This document shows positions 1-7,473 of a stretch of DNA of 64,000 bases, piece after piece. Under the pieces are notes generated by a model that saw nothing but the letters and a program-made list of their open reading frames with translations, did not search any database and was not told the origin of the DNA. Positions within the stretch are counted from its first letter, which is position 1; the number at the start of each line of letters is the position of its first letter. This DNA comes from Oppiella nova (lineage: Eukaryota; Arthropoda; Arachnida; Sarcoptiformes; Oppiidae): positions 23,020 through 87,019 of the forward strand of contig CAJPVJ010000013.1 in NCBI GenBank assembly GCA_905397405.1, given 5' to 3'. A program made the position numbers and the translations under genes.

Positions 1-150
1 AGATCCAAGCGAATGTATCTGGGTTTGTCAGTTGAGATGCATCTAAGTTCATATAAGTAGAATCTATTTAAATACCTAGAATTGGGTATTCAAAATTAAA
101 ATTATAAAAGTATTCTGTTATTTAACTACTAGCATGGTACAGGTGAATCT

Positions 151-1452
151 GTGGCTCATAAAGTTGCAATAACAATAGAAAATAATACGAGTTCAAGATT
201 AACTTATCTTGAACATAAATTTGAAGACGGCTGCTTTGAATCTAAGAATTCATGGCCAAAATTTATAGAAGCAAAATCTTCAATAAAAACACTATGTACG
301 AGCAAATTTATTTCAGTGGTTGGATGTTCAGGATGGGTTAAATACGACTTTGACGGAACGCCAATATTTTTTTGTTTTTCTAATCCAATGATTGGTAGTA
401 ATGGAATTGAAGTTGGAGATAGTTCCAGTGCATTTAAAAATATGAGTTCACACTATCCTGATGGTATCGAAGCACAAAAATATATTAAATTAAAGACAGT
501 CGGTAAGTGGTTATCTGTTGATATAAGCAATACTAGTGGGCTAACCACTAATGCACTCTGGACTTTAGAAAGTATAGATGTTCAAAAAGTCGAAGAATCA
601 AATATTGAAATTAGAGATGTTCATGGTGCTTATAAGTCATTAACTAGTGAAGCAACTAGAAAATATTATAAATGCGACAATGCTCCCACAGCAATTACTG
701 GTTTGGCGAAGTCACATTTCAAAGGATTGGCATTTTATAGAAATAAAATAATTTTTACACATACTAATATGGGGGTAATTAGTAATGATCCAGGTAAATA
801 TTTAGTTGCCAGCAATCTTAAAAGAAATATGCAAGGTCAAATAGAAGCTACTTATGAGACCGGGCATAAGGAATGGAGTCATCCATGCTCATCGCAAGCT
901 TGTGGAAGTTTTATGGCTATGGGTATTGAAAAGTCAGCAAATGGAAATCTTGAATCTGAAATCCATATTTATGACATTAGAAATGTTCAAATTAATCAAC
1001 CAGCTAAGTTTATAACTAAAATTCAAAGGAAAGAAGGCGTTAATGGTGTAGCCATTACTAAAGAAACCTCTGGAAATGGTGGTAAGTATATAGTTGCTGC
1101 TGGTGAAGGTAAAAAAATATCAATCTATAAATCAACTCACAGTTCATTATTTGATCCTAATCTAAAGTTTGAGTTAATGCATAATTTTGATATATGTGAT
1201 GACAAAGATGAATTTAATGCTTCGGGCTCTGGTTTGGCCCTTATCACTCAAAAAGATGGATCGATATTCTTAATAACTTTGAATGACAATGATGGTGGTG
1301 GTAAATCTAAAATGAATTTATATAAACTTAATAGAAGTGTGTTGAGTTTAAATGAGAATTCACCATATTTTCAAAGAGTTGATAGCAAAGATATGCCTAT
1401 TGGGAGGGTCAAGGTCATATCACTAGTAAACTCGTCTTTGTTTCGTTCATAA
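151..1452 (+). CDS. Hypothetical protein, aegerolysin-like N-terminal domain; 3' end fused to phage sequence
   Basis: The start is the GTG at 151, the first usable codon after an in-frame TAG at 130, with AGGTG a few bases upstream. Residues 5-90 have the layout of aegerolysin/insecticidal-crystal-like beta-sandwich proteins: a strand 'VAITIENNT', a Gly-rich turn, then Tyr...Gly...'FCFSNPMIGSN'. This family match is from memory of the pattern and is tentative. Residues 180-410 hold short beta-rich repeats that could be a propeller ('KYIVAAGEGKKISIY'). I see no signal peptide. The last ~20 codons are the antisense of a truncated BRO gene, so the native C-terminus is probably lost. The gene is strongly AT-rich compared with the core genes, which suggests transfer. 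A membrane-active role is possible by family only. Confidence 0.5.
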   Translation: MAHKVAITIENNTSSRLTYLEHKFEDGCFESKNSWPKFIEAKSSIKTLCTSKFISVVGCSGWVKYDFDGTPIFFCFSNPMIGSNGIEVGDSSSAFKNMSSHYPDGIEAQKYIKLKTVGKWLSVDISNTSGLTTNALWTLESIDVQKVEESNIEIRDVHGAYKSLTSEATRKYYKCDNAPTAITGLAKSHFKGLAFYRNKIIFTHTNMGVISNDPGKYLVASNLKRNMQGQIEATYETGHKEWSHPCSSQACGSFMAMGIEKSANGNLESEIHIYDIRNVQINQPAKFITKIQRKEGVNGVAITKETSGNGGKYIVAAGEGKKISIYKSTHSSLFDPNLKFELMHNFDICDDKDEFNASGSGLALITQKDGSIFLITLNDNDGGGKSKMNLYKLNRSVLSLNENSPYFQRVDSKDMPIGRVKVISLVNSSLFRS

Positions 1453-1583
1453 ATTTGAGTTACAGCATCTGATTTTGCATAGCCTAATGCTTTCGCAAGT
1501 TCGCTTGCAGTAAGCCAGATTTGTTGTTCATGCTGAACAGGGTTAAATTTCACTTCATTGAAACTTAATGATAAACTAGTCAT
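1371..1583 (-). pseudogene. BRO/antirepressor N-terminal fragment, truncated
   Basis: The start at 1583 has AAGGA 8 nt upstream on the minus strand. The first ~60 residues match the Bro-N domain seen in phage antirepressors ('IWLTASELAKALGYAKSDAV', then 'RNKDEFTSDMTLTL'). The usual continuation (around 'VRIFSLRG') is missing. After 'MTLTL' the frame runs only a few unrelated codons to a stop at 1371. The gene is therefore cut near 1395-1410 by the sequence carrying the 151-1452 gene. It diverges from the Arc-family repressor gene across two operators, like the ant/arc arrangement of phage P22. The truncated product should not work as an antirepressor. Confidence 0.7.
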
Positions 1584-1651
1584 GTCGATTTTCCTTCGTA
1601 GAAGATTTGGCAGCGCCTCGATACCGTCCAAAGTCATCGGGGCGTTTTATT

Positions 1652-1666
1652 ATCCCTAATAGGGAT
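1652..1666. promoter_or_regulatory. Palindromic operator O1
   Basis: ATCCCTAATAGGGAT is a perfect 15-bp palindrome around a central A. It has the same arms as a second site centred exactly 50 bp away. It lies on the BRO-gene side of the divergent intergenic region and probably binds the neighbouring Arc-family repressor. Confidence 0.7.
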
Positions 1667-1695
1667 GTTTAATAATTTAATATCATAAAAATATC

Positions 1696-1724
1696 TTGTC
1701 AATCCCTACTAGGGATATTATTAT
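1696..1724 (+). promoter_or_regulatory. Promoter of the Arc-type repressor gene
   Basis: TTGTCA (1696-1701), a 17-nt spacer and TATTAT (1719-1724) make a plausible sigma70 promoter reading into the repressor gene. The operator at 1702-1716 fills the spacer, so a bound repressor would exclude polymerase. This is the geometry known for the Arc operator in P22. Confidence 0.55.
1702..1716. promoter_or_regulatory. Palindromic operator O2
   Basis: ATCCCTACTAGGGAT has the same arms as the site at 1652-1666 and differs only in the central base. It lies between the -35 and -10 elements of the predicted repressor promoter, which suggests autoregulation. Confidence 0.7.
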
Positions 1725-1758
1725 AAATTTAATCAAACGACTTTTAAGAGATATAGAT

Positions 1759-2214
1759 ATGGGGCGAAATTTAGCGGACGTTGAATATAAAATGCGTATG
1801 ACGCAGGATCTCAAAGATAAGATTGTTGAATCAGCTAAAGAGCATAATCGTTCGATGAATGCTGATATTGTTGCGAGATTAGAAGATAGTTTTATAAGAA
1901 ATGATAGTTCAGCACCTACAAATGCCGATGTTAAAATCTTTCATTTAAAGAGCGGAATAAAGCGTGTTGTTTTTGGAAAGCTTTTAAATAATCTTAGCTT
2001 AGACTACACACAAGATCTCGATCAACTTCGTGATGATATTCATCTTGCTCTTGAGGTATTAAGCGGTTCTTCTTTTTGGAATTCATTAAAGTTTTTGGGT
2101 AAAGATGTTTTAGTCTACAAAGGCGACAATCACATAGATGTTGTAGATAATGGTAAAAGTAGCTTAGGTTGGTTAATTGTCGAGGACCATTTGGTTGGTG
2201 AAAATGAATATTAA
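1759..2214 (+). CDS. Arc-family (ribbon-helix-helix) phage repressor
   Basis: The frame is open from a TTG at 1696, but that codon is the -35 element of the promoter. The ATG at 1759 has AAGAG 8 nt upstream and is the better start, giving 151 residues. Residues 8-45 ('YKMRMTQDLKDKIVESAKE', then Asn-Arg-Ser, Asn, Glu-Asp-Ser-Phe) match the Arc/MetJ ribbon-helix-helix fold, in which the first strand dimerises and reads the operator. The C-terminal ~100 residues are an extra domain that I do not recognise. It lies opposite a truncated antirepressor gene and overlaps the next gene by 11 nt. It probably controls its own promoter and the BRO gene through the two palindromes. Confidence 0.75.
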   Translation: MGRNLADVEYKMRMTQDLKDKIVESAKEHNRSMNADIVARLEDSFIRNDSSAPTNADVKIFHLKSGIKRVVFGKLLNNLSLDYTQDLDQLRDDIHLALEVLSGSSFWNSLKFLGKDVLVYKGDNHIDVVDNGKSSLGWLIVEDHLVGENEY

Positions 2215-2986
2215 ATACATTCTTCCTAAAAATTTATCAGAAGTAAGAAATGAGTCTCCAAAGCAACGTCCTATCTATTGTTTGCAATGTAAAACAGAAA
2301 TTAAACATGAAGCTTTGGTGAGTTTAGAAGCCCAGAAAGATATATCATATGACACTCTATATTTAGAATATGATCTATTAAGATGTATAAACTGTGATTC
2401 TATAACATTTAGAGTTGAGCAATTCACTAGTGATGATGTAGTTCATGAAATTGACGAGTACGGAGAACTTACTGAGGTTCGATTATCTCTCTCGCAGTAC
2501 TACCCTACAAGAGATAAAGAGTTGGCTAATACGACTAATGTTATCAACTTACTTCCAGACTCAATCAAAGACACTTTTGAAGAAGTTGTGATTGCACTTA
2601 ACAATAAATTAGAAATTTTATCAGGATTAGGCTTAAGAACATTGTTGGAGCAAATATGTAAGCATTTTATCCAAGATGATGACTTAGGTGGTATTTTAAA
2701 AAAATTTGAAGAGGAAGGATATATTTCAACCAAGCAAAGATATTTATTAGACGATATTCGTTATATAGGTAATCATGCTGCGCATAGGGCCCAGTCTAAT
2801 AGTATAAGAAAACATAAACTTAGCTTAAGTATTCTTGTCAATCTCATCCAATTGTTATTTGCTTATTACAAATATGATGTACCTAAAAAAGTTGAAACTA
2901 GCGTAGCTTTAAGAGCAAGCCCAAAAGGCGAAACACCTAAAGTAAGAGAAACTACGAATAAAAAAAAGCCAAAGAAAATTCTATAA
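2204..2986 (+). CDS. DUF4145 domain protein with zinc-ribbon-like N-terminus
   Basis: The ATG at 2204 overlaps the stop of the repressor gene, indicating coupled translation; an upstream TTG at 2177 is less likely. The 260-residue protein has two CxxC pairs ('YCLQCKTE' and 'RCINCDS') that could bind zinc. An alpha-helical DUF4145 region follows at about residues 120-215 ('LLEQICKHF' and 'LDDIRYIGNHAAHR' are typical). The C-terminal tail is basic. DUF4145 occurs alone in phages and also as a module of restriction and other defence proteins. Its biochemical role is unknown. A superinfection or phage-control function is only an inference from its place in the immunity cassette. Confidence 0.65.
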   Translation: MNIKYILPKNLSEVRNESPKQRPIYCLQCKTEIKHEALVSLEAQKDISYDTLYLEYDLLRCINCDSITFRVEQFTSDDVVHEIDEYGELTEVRLSLSQYYPTRDKELANTTNVINLLPDSIKDTFEEVVIALNNKLEILSGLGLRTLLEQICKHFIQDDDLGGILKKFEEEGYISTKQRYLLDDIRYIGNHAAHRAQSNSIRKHKLSLSILVNLIQLLFAYYKYDVPKKVETSVALRASPKGETPKVRETTNKKKPKKIL

Positions 2987-3024
2987 AATAAACATTCAAC
3001 TTTTACCTTAGAATTTAAATTATT

Positions 3025-3046
3025 AAAACCCTCCGAAGAGGGTTTT
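3025..3046 (+). terminator. Rho-independent terminator
   Basis: AAAACCCTC, loop CGAA, GAGGGTTTT. It ends the repressor-DUF4145 transcript. Confidence 0.75.
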
Positions 3047-3119
3047 CCCACTTTCGCCTAATGTTTATCCAAATTAATTCTGTTAATATGCTTACGAAAA
3101 TTAACAAGGCAGTTACATT

Positions 3120-3458
3120 ATGAGAAAAGTAGTTATAGCTTGTTTTTTATCTACCCTTAATATTCAGGTACTTGCTGGTGCTTTAAGCGAAACTGATCAA
3201 GTTATTAATAAATGTTTATTGGTTACTGATATTGCTAAATCAGCAGTTGAGGCTCGTCAAAATCGAGTAGCTATAACAGAAATGTATAGAATAATAGTAA
3301 ATCAAGATCAAAATGTACAAAATGTCGCAAAGGTCGCAATTGATAGTGCTTACAGAGTTCCACTTGCTAATACACCTGATCAGAAAGAACGTGTGATTTT
3401 AGAATATACAAATAATTTCTTTAGTAATTGTATGAAACTCCTTTCTGAACATAAATAA
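3120..3458 (+). CDS. Small secreted hypothetical protein
   Basis: A 112-residue protein with a signal peptide of ~19 residues (basic start 'MRKVV', hydrophobic core, 'VLAGA' cleavage region). The mature part is mostly helical and has two cysteines (Cys32 and one near the C-terminus) that could form a disulfide in the periplasm. I recognise no family. It stands alone between two terminators, as moron genes do in prophages, so it is probably expressed in the lysogen. Export is a good call; function is unknown. Confidence 0.6.
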   Translation: MRKVVIACFLSTLNIQVLAGALSETDQVINKCLLVTDIAKSAVEARQNRVAITEMYRIIVNQDQNVQNVAKVAIDSAYRVPLANTPDQKERVILEYTNNFFSNCMKLLSEHK

Positions 3459-3477
3459 GTACTTTTGACAATATACT

Positions 3478-3499
3478 AAAAGCACCCTAGAGTGCTTTT
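3478..3499 (+). terminator. Rho-independent terminator
   Basis: AAAAGCAC, loop CCTAGA, GTGCTTTT, just after the 3120-3458 gene. Confidence 0.75.
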
Positions 3500-3522
3500 C
3501 CAACAACGTCGTGCTATGAACC

Positions 3523-3546
3523 AAACCTTCCTCTGGAGGTTTCTTT
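3523..3546 (+). terminator. Second terminator-like hairpin
   Basis: AAACCTTCC and GGAGGTTT pair with one bulge, followed by CTTTTT. Its core resembles the hairpin at 3973-3992, so the small cargo genes seem to be separated by related terminators. Confidence 0.5.
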
Positions 3547-3593
3547 TTAATCCAATAATTAGTATCTTGGTCTAATTAGATTAAGGATTTATC

Positions 3594-3941
3594 ATGAAAA
3601 ATATAATTTTAATTGTTTTGATTAGTCAGGTACTTATAGCTTGTGCGAGCGTAGCTACCCAACGCTATGAAACACTTAATGATCTTATGCAATCATGGGT
3701 TGGGTCTTCAGAAGAAAAACTTATCAATAAGTGGGGAGTACCAGATAAGAGTTATACATTAACGAATGGAAATAAAATTATTTCTTATGAAACTTTTGTT
3801 CATCCAGGGCGTTATTGTGAAGAAAAATTCATGCTTGAAAAAGGGATCATAGTGAAGTGGGGGCACTCTCGTTGCGATTTAAGTTTCAGTAATGCTAAGA
3901 AAATATCAAAAGATATTCCAATTCCTCAACCAACTCTTTGA
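3594..3941 (+). CDS. Small lipoprotein, unknown function
   Basis: A 115-residue protein. Residues 1-17 form a lipoprotein signal ending in the lipobox 'VLIAC', so Cys17 should be lipidated. The mature region starts 'ASVATQRYETLNDLMQSWVG' and contains 'LINKWGVPDKSY', a pattern like the start of small SmpA/BamE-type folds. The resemblance is weak. Two later cysteines may form a disulfide. It is a monocistronic unit between terminators in the prophage cargo region. A surface-modifying or exclusion role is possible but not shown. Confidence 0.65.
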   Translation: MKNIILIVLISQVLIACASVATQRYETLNDLMQSWVGSSEEKLINKWGVPDKSYTLTNGNKIISYETFVHPGRYCEEKFMLEKGIIVKWGHSRCDLSFSNAKKISKDIPIPQPTL

Positions 3942-3972
3942 TAGTCTAAACATTGTGTAGTTTTATTGATTC

Positions 3973-3996
3973 AAACCTCCTTCGGGAGGTTTCTTT
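3973..3996 (+). terminator. Rho-independent terminator
   Basis: AAACCTCC, loop TTCG, GGAGGTTT then CTTT. It ends the 3594-3941 lipoprotein gene. Confidence 0.75.
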
Positions 3997-4024
3997 ATGA
4001 CCTTAAAATTAGTATCTTGTTTAA

Positions 4025-4648
4025 ATGAATAATTTAGTAAAATTTATGAAAAGATTTCTAATTTTAAGTTTGTTGCTCGGAACGAGTGGTTGTAATGAAA
4101 GCTCAACAGGTTTAAAAAAGAATGCGATAAATGCAGCTTATAAAAATTGTTACGGTTATCTGAATAATCTTGTTGAAAGCCCATCCAGTCTTAAAATAAC
4201 CAAAGCAACTCCAAAAATTAGCTTTCCTGAAGATAATTTGATTTATAAATATTTCAATGAATGTCTAATTGATAAGAATACAGGAAAGATTTCCCAAGAA
4301 AATATTGATGAAAATACAAGGTTTAGACAAATTAGTTTTGCCATAGATTATGAAGTAAAAAATTCTAATGCCGTTTCATTGATAGACAAATTTGTTTGTT
4401 CATATGTTTATGAGTTAAAAGGGAATGAGGAGTCACCCAATGAGATGTACTTAACAAGTTGGGAAACAAAAAATGAGATTAAAAATACCTATATTCCACT
4501 TGATGTTAGAAATGAAACTAATTTCAGAATGGATCAAAAAATAGTTAAACCTATTACTGAAATATCCTCCCATTTTACAGATAGAGATAAATTATTATTT
4601 ACAAACATAGAGTTTCTTTACAAAGATTCTAACGAGCCTGAAAATTGA
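4025..4648 (+). CDS. Putative secreted/lipoprotein, unknown function
   Basis: A 207-residue protein with a basic start, a hydrophobic segment ('FLILSLLLGTSG') and Cys22-23 region 'GTSGCNESS'. This looks like a lipoprotein signal with a weak lipobox, since the -3 position is Thr. Another in-frame ATG at 4046 would give a tidier signal peptide, and neither start has a clear ribosome binding site. The mature part has two further cysteines and Lys/Asn-rich stretches. I recognise no family. Codon use is very AT-rich, like its neighbours. The 225 nt after it hold no gene that I can support. Confidence 0.55.
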   Translation: MNNLVKFMKRFLILSLLLGTSGCNESSTGLKKNAINAAYKNCYGYLNNLVESPSSLKITKATPKISFPEDNLIYKYFNECLIDKNTGKISQENIDENTRFRQISFAIDYEVKNSNAVSLIDKFVCSYVYELKGNEESPNEMYLTSWETKNEIKNTYIPLDVRNETNFRMDQKIVKPITEISSHFTDRDKLLFTNIEFLYKDSNEPEN

Positions 4649-4873
4649 AAAAATTAATATGTTGCATGAGTTTATCTTCATATAGTAGCAATAGGATGAC
4701 TAGAAAATGAGTGGTTAATATCTGATAAATATAATGAATTTAAGAACTCTCAAAACTAAAGAAAAGCATTGAGTCTGAAAAACTAGAATTAAAAGTTAAT
4801 TAAATTTATAATAGTATTACATTGAAAATAAATATTTATTCAAAACAATCATTTAGTTGGTAGTGGAACTAAT

Positions 4874-6595
4874 ATGCCTAATATAAAAAGTAGTCCCAAA
4901 ATTGGTCAATCATCTTCAAATTGTGTAAGAAATTTTACAGTTCAATTCCGACGTCCTTATGAAATAGGCATGCCACCTGATAATTATAATGGTGAGTATG
5001 GGTTTGATTGGGTGCGGGATGAATATATTTATCCACTGCTTAGTATTGGTGGAAAGAAAGATACAGTTATGGATCTTTTAGGTGTTCCGCGTCTAGTTCA
5101 TTCACAATTATATAAAGTATTCAATCATAATGTTGATACACGTATTAATATTCCTTATAGATACTTTCCATCATGGTTATACATTTTTGCTACTGATTGT
5201 AAAGGAGTATATGGAAGTGAAGAGATCAACAGAGAGGGTGCTTGCCTAGATATAGAAATTCATCAAGAATATGTGGAATATAATGATGGAGAATATATTG
5301 ATGAAAAAGAAGCTTTAACTGACAATGGAACTATTTTGAAGTTTGAAGCATCAAATGACAATATAAAAATTTCAACATTTGACAATAATCAAAATACCAA
5401 AATTATAGAAGAACCCTTAAGTAATTTTATCAATTCAAATCGAAATTTTATGAAATTAGGATATGAATATGACAAATATAATAATGCCTTTGAAAGGAAT
5501 AGATATTTTTATAAGAAAAAGAGTGCAATTAAAATAATCTGTTCTGGAGGTATGTTAGACAAAAATGAGCATATTAAAGTTACAGCGATAAGAAATAATT
5601 GTGATCCAGTAGACGTTGGAATAATTTATATTGCTCAAAATAAAGCCATTCATATTATGAGCATTGTAGAAATAGATGTGAAGGTAAATGGAGAAATTAT
5701 CCAAAAATCGAAAAATCACGAATTAGAGCTTAGAAATAAATTTTTTAATCAATCGCTTACGGTTTTTAAAGTTGTAAATAAAGAGGTTTTTGATTTGGAT
5801 TTACTATCTAAAAGTGATCCTGAAGTAAAATATTTTGTTGATAAATGGTGGAACAAAAGTTTAAAAAATGATGGTAGAACAAAGTATCTTGAGGTTGTTT
5901 CGAATATAGATACGCTCATAGATCAGAGTATAGAACGAAAGAAAACTGTAGATCCGACTGAATTAGCATATGCTGAATTTATTAGAGAGTTAAAAGAATT
6001 ATATTGGCGAAAAAAATGGGTGGGCTTGTCTCCATATAGTGAAATAGAAAGGAATACTTACATTTTTTCTGCACCAGTATCAGTTAGATATGCGCGTGAA
6101 AAGGATACTGACGATTGGAAATATATTTTAGGTAGCGCGAGTTTCAAGGCTCATTCAAACATACTTTATTCGAAAGGTAAGTATTCAAGTGATAAAGAAT
6201 TTTCAAATGCAGTTGTAATATTTAAGGATAGTATGGAGTTTGGCCTTCTTGAAACCTATGCTCATGAGTTGGGACATGCACTAGGGCTAACACATACATT
6301 TGAGTCTGGTGAGATGTTTAAATATCAAAAGGGTTATACAGATAATTTTATGGATTATCCTCAGAGAAAAGATAATACAGATTCAAAATTTATAGATAGA
6401 TTAAATATAATTTCTAAATATCAAATTGATATGATCTATAACAGGAGTCGAGTAGTCGGGATATTGCATCCATGGAAGTGGACATATCCTGAACTTCCAC
6501 TCACTACTTCAGAAGAAAAGAATGAAAAAGAAGAGGATGAAAAATCTGGTTTAGATAAAATAATTGACGAGATAGAAAAGTTTATCTTTGACTAA
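4874..6595 (+). CDS. Zinc metalloprotease (metzincin type), probable secreted effector
   Basis: A 573-residue protein. The zinc site is clear: 'HELGHALGLTH' at residues 464-474 (two His, catalytic Glu, third His), with a Met-turn 'NFMDY' at about 491-495. This is the metzincin layout. The ~300-residue N-terminal part contains 'MPPDNYNGEYGFDW' followed by 'RDEYIYPL'. From memory, this motif recurs in effector-like proteins linked to contact-dependent or type VI secretion, but I could not verify that here. No signal peptide is visible. It sits alone in the prophage where structural tail genes such as the tape measure would be expected. The tail after residue 545 is Glu/Lys-rich. Protease is a firm call; effector role is inference. 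Confidence 0.7.
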   Translation: MPNIKSSPKIGQSSSNCVRNFTVQFRRPYEIGMPPDNYNGEYGFDWVRDEYIYPLLSIGGKKDTVMDLLGVPRLVHSQLYKVFNHNVDTRINIPYRYFPSWLYIFATDCKGVYGSEEINREGACLDIEIHQEYVEYNDGEYIDEKEALTDNGTILKFEASNDNIKISTFDNNQNTKIIEEPLSNFINSNRNFMKLGYEYDKYNNAFERNRYFYKKKSAIKIICSGGMLDKNEHIKVTAIRNNCDPVDVGIIYIAQNKAIHIMSIVEIDVKVNGEIIQKSKNHELELRNKFFNQSLTVFKVVNKEVFDLDLLSKSDPEVKYFVDKWWNKSLKNDGRTKYLEVVSNIDTLIDQSIERKKTVDPTELAYAEFIRELKELYWRKKWVGLSPYSEIERNTYIFSAPVSVRYAREKDTDDWKYILGSASFKAHSNILYSKGKYSSDKEFSNAVVIFKDSMEFGLLETYAHELGHALGLTHTFESGEMFKYQKGYTDNFMDYPQRKDNTDSKFIDRLNIISKYQIDMIYNRSRVVGILHPWKWTYPELPLTTSEEKNEKEEDEKSGLDKIIDEIEKFIFD

Positions 6596-6676
6596 AGAGA
6601 CTCACTGCAACTAGTGACATTATAAGTGTTGCATCAAAAAAGATATTTTAGAGCAGCTTAACTTAATTTATTTTAG

Positions 6677-6702
6677 AACCCACTCACCCGAGTGGGTTTT
6701 TT
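6677..6702 (+). terminator. Rho-independent terminator
   Basis: AACCCACTC, loop ACCC, GAGTGGGTT then a T run. It ends the metalloprotease gene. Confidence 0.85.
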
Positions 6703-6808
6703 ATTGGACAAAACTTATTGAAAAGTTACTTTTAGAAATAAACAAATTCTGTACGTTATATTTTTTTATGATATATCTTGAAAAATTCAATAAATCGAAG
6801 GGTAAAGC

Positions 6809-7036
6809 ATGCAAAAGAAACTGTTATTTACAAGCGCAGATAATGAGTCAAAAGAATTTCTAACAAACATAAAAGTAATTGATGCTACAAGATTGGATTC
6901 TGATACTAAGCAATACTTATATGCTCCACAAAGCGTTACAGTGAATGGTCAAGTTATTGGTTTCGATATGGATGGTGGTTTTACAGATCCAGCATCAGGA
7001 AAATATTTTATATCTCCCGAAATAAATAATTTTTAA
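6809..7036 (+). CDS. Small hypothetical protein
   Basis: A 75-residue cytosolic-looking protein preceded by GAAGGG about 9 nt before the ATG. It contains 'KLLFTSADNESKEFL' and a Gly-rich end ('GFDMDGGFTDPASGKYF'). I recognise no family. It has its own upstream promoter-like AT-rich region and a terminator on each side, so it looks like another independent cargo gene. The good ribosome binding site supports expression. Confidence 0.55.
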   Translation: MQKKLLFTSADNESKEFLTNIKVIDATRLDSDTKQYLYAPQSVTVNGQVIGFDMDGGFTDPASGKYFISPEINNF

Positions 7037-7043
7037 AAATATG

Positions 7044-7064
7044 CCGCCGAAAGGCGGTTTTTTT
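7044..7064 (+). terminator. Rho-independent terminator
   Basis: CCGCC, loop GAAA, GGCGG, then seven T. It lies directly before the tail gene block. Confidence 0.8.
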
Positions 7065-7078
7065 ATGAGTGTCATTTA

Positions 7079-7423
7079 ATGAGCAATGAAAAATTCATAT
7101 GGGAAAATAGTGTTGATGGTAATTCAGCGACTCAAGACTTCAACATACTTTCATCCAAATTTGGTGATGGATATGAGCAACATGTCTCTATCGGAATTAA
7201 TAATCGAAAGGGGCAATGGGCTTATAGTCGAACTGCATATTCACCTGAAATCAAACAAATTAAGGATTTCTTAGATAAACATAAAGGAGCTGACTCATTT
7301 CTTTGGAATGTACCTTTAGAGGGGGAAGTTCGAGTTAAATCTGATGTTAATTACAAATTAACGAATATTGGTGGTGATGTTTGGCAAATCTCCACAACCT
7401 TTACCCAAGTGTTTTACCCTTAA
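7079..7423 (+). CDS. Phage minor tail protein M (gpM-like)
   Basis: A 114-residue protein of the lambda gpM family (Phage_min_tail). Hallmarks are 'SSKFGDGYEQHV' near residue 25, 'FLDKHKGADSFLWNVP' in the middle and 'WQISTTFTQVF' at the end, spaced as in lambda. In lambda, gpM acts in tail-tip assembly with L, K, I and J. The ATG is in TAATG; a four-codon reading frame (7065-7079) ends on this TAA and may be a leader relic. The upstream genes that normally precede it (tube, tape measure) are absent from the window. Confidence 0.85.
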   Translation: MSNEKFIWENSVDGNSATQDFNILSSKFGDGYEQHVSIGINNRKGQWAYSRTAYSPEIKQIKDFLDKHKGADSFLWNVPLEGEVRVKSDVNYKLTNIGGDVWQISTTFTQVFYP

Positions 7424-7439
7424 ATCTAATTAACTTCAC

Positions 7440-7461
7440 GCCCCACTAGCTGGGGCTTTTT
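7440..7461 (+). terminator. Rho-independent terminator inside the tail block
   Basis: GCCCCA, loop CTAGC, TGGGGC, then TTTTT. It lies between gpM and the fibre gene, which suggests the fibre gene was added as a separate unit. Confidence 0.75.
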
Positions 7462-7473
7462 AGTGAGAAAAAT

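Noticed and set aside
1696-1758. TTG start extending the Arc-type repressor
   Set aside because: This codon is the -35 element of the promoter and the extension would run through the operator.
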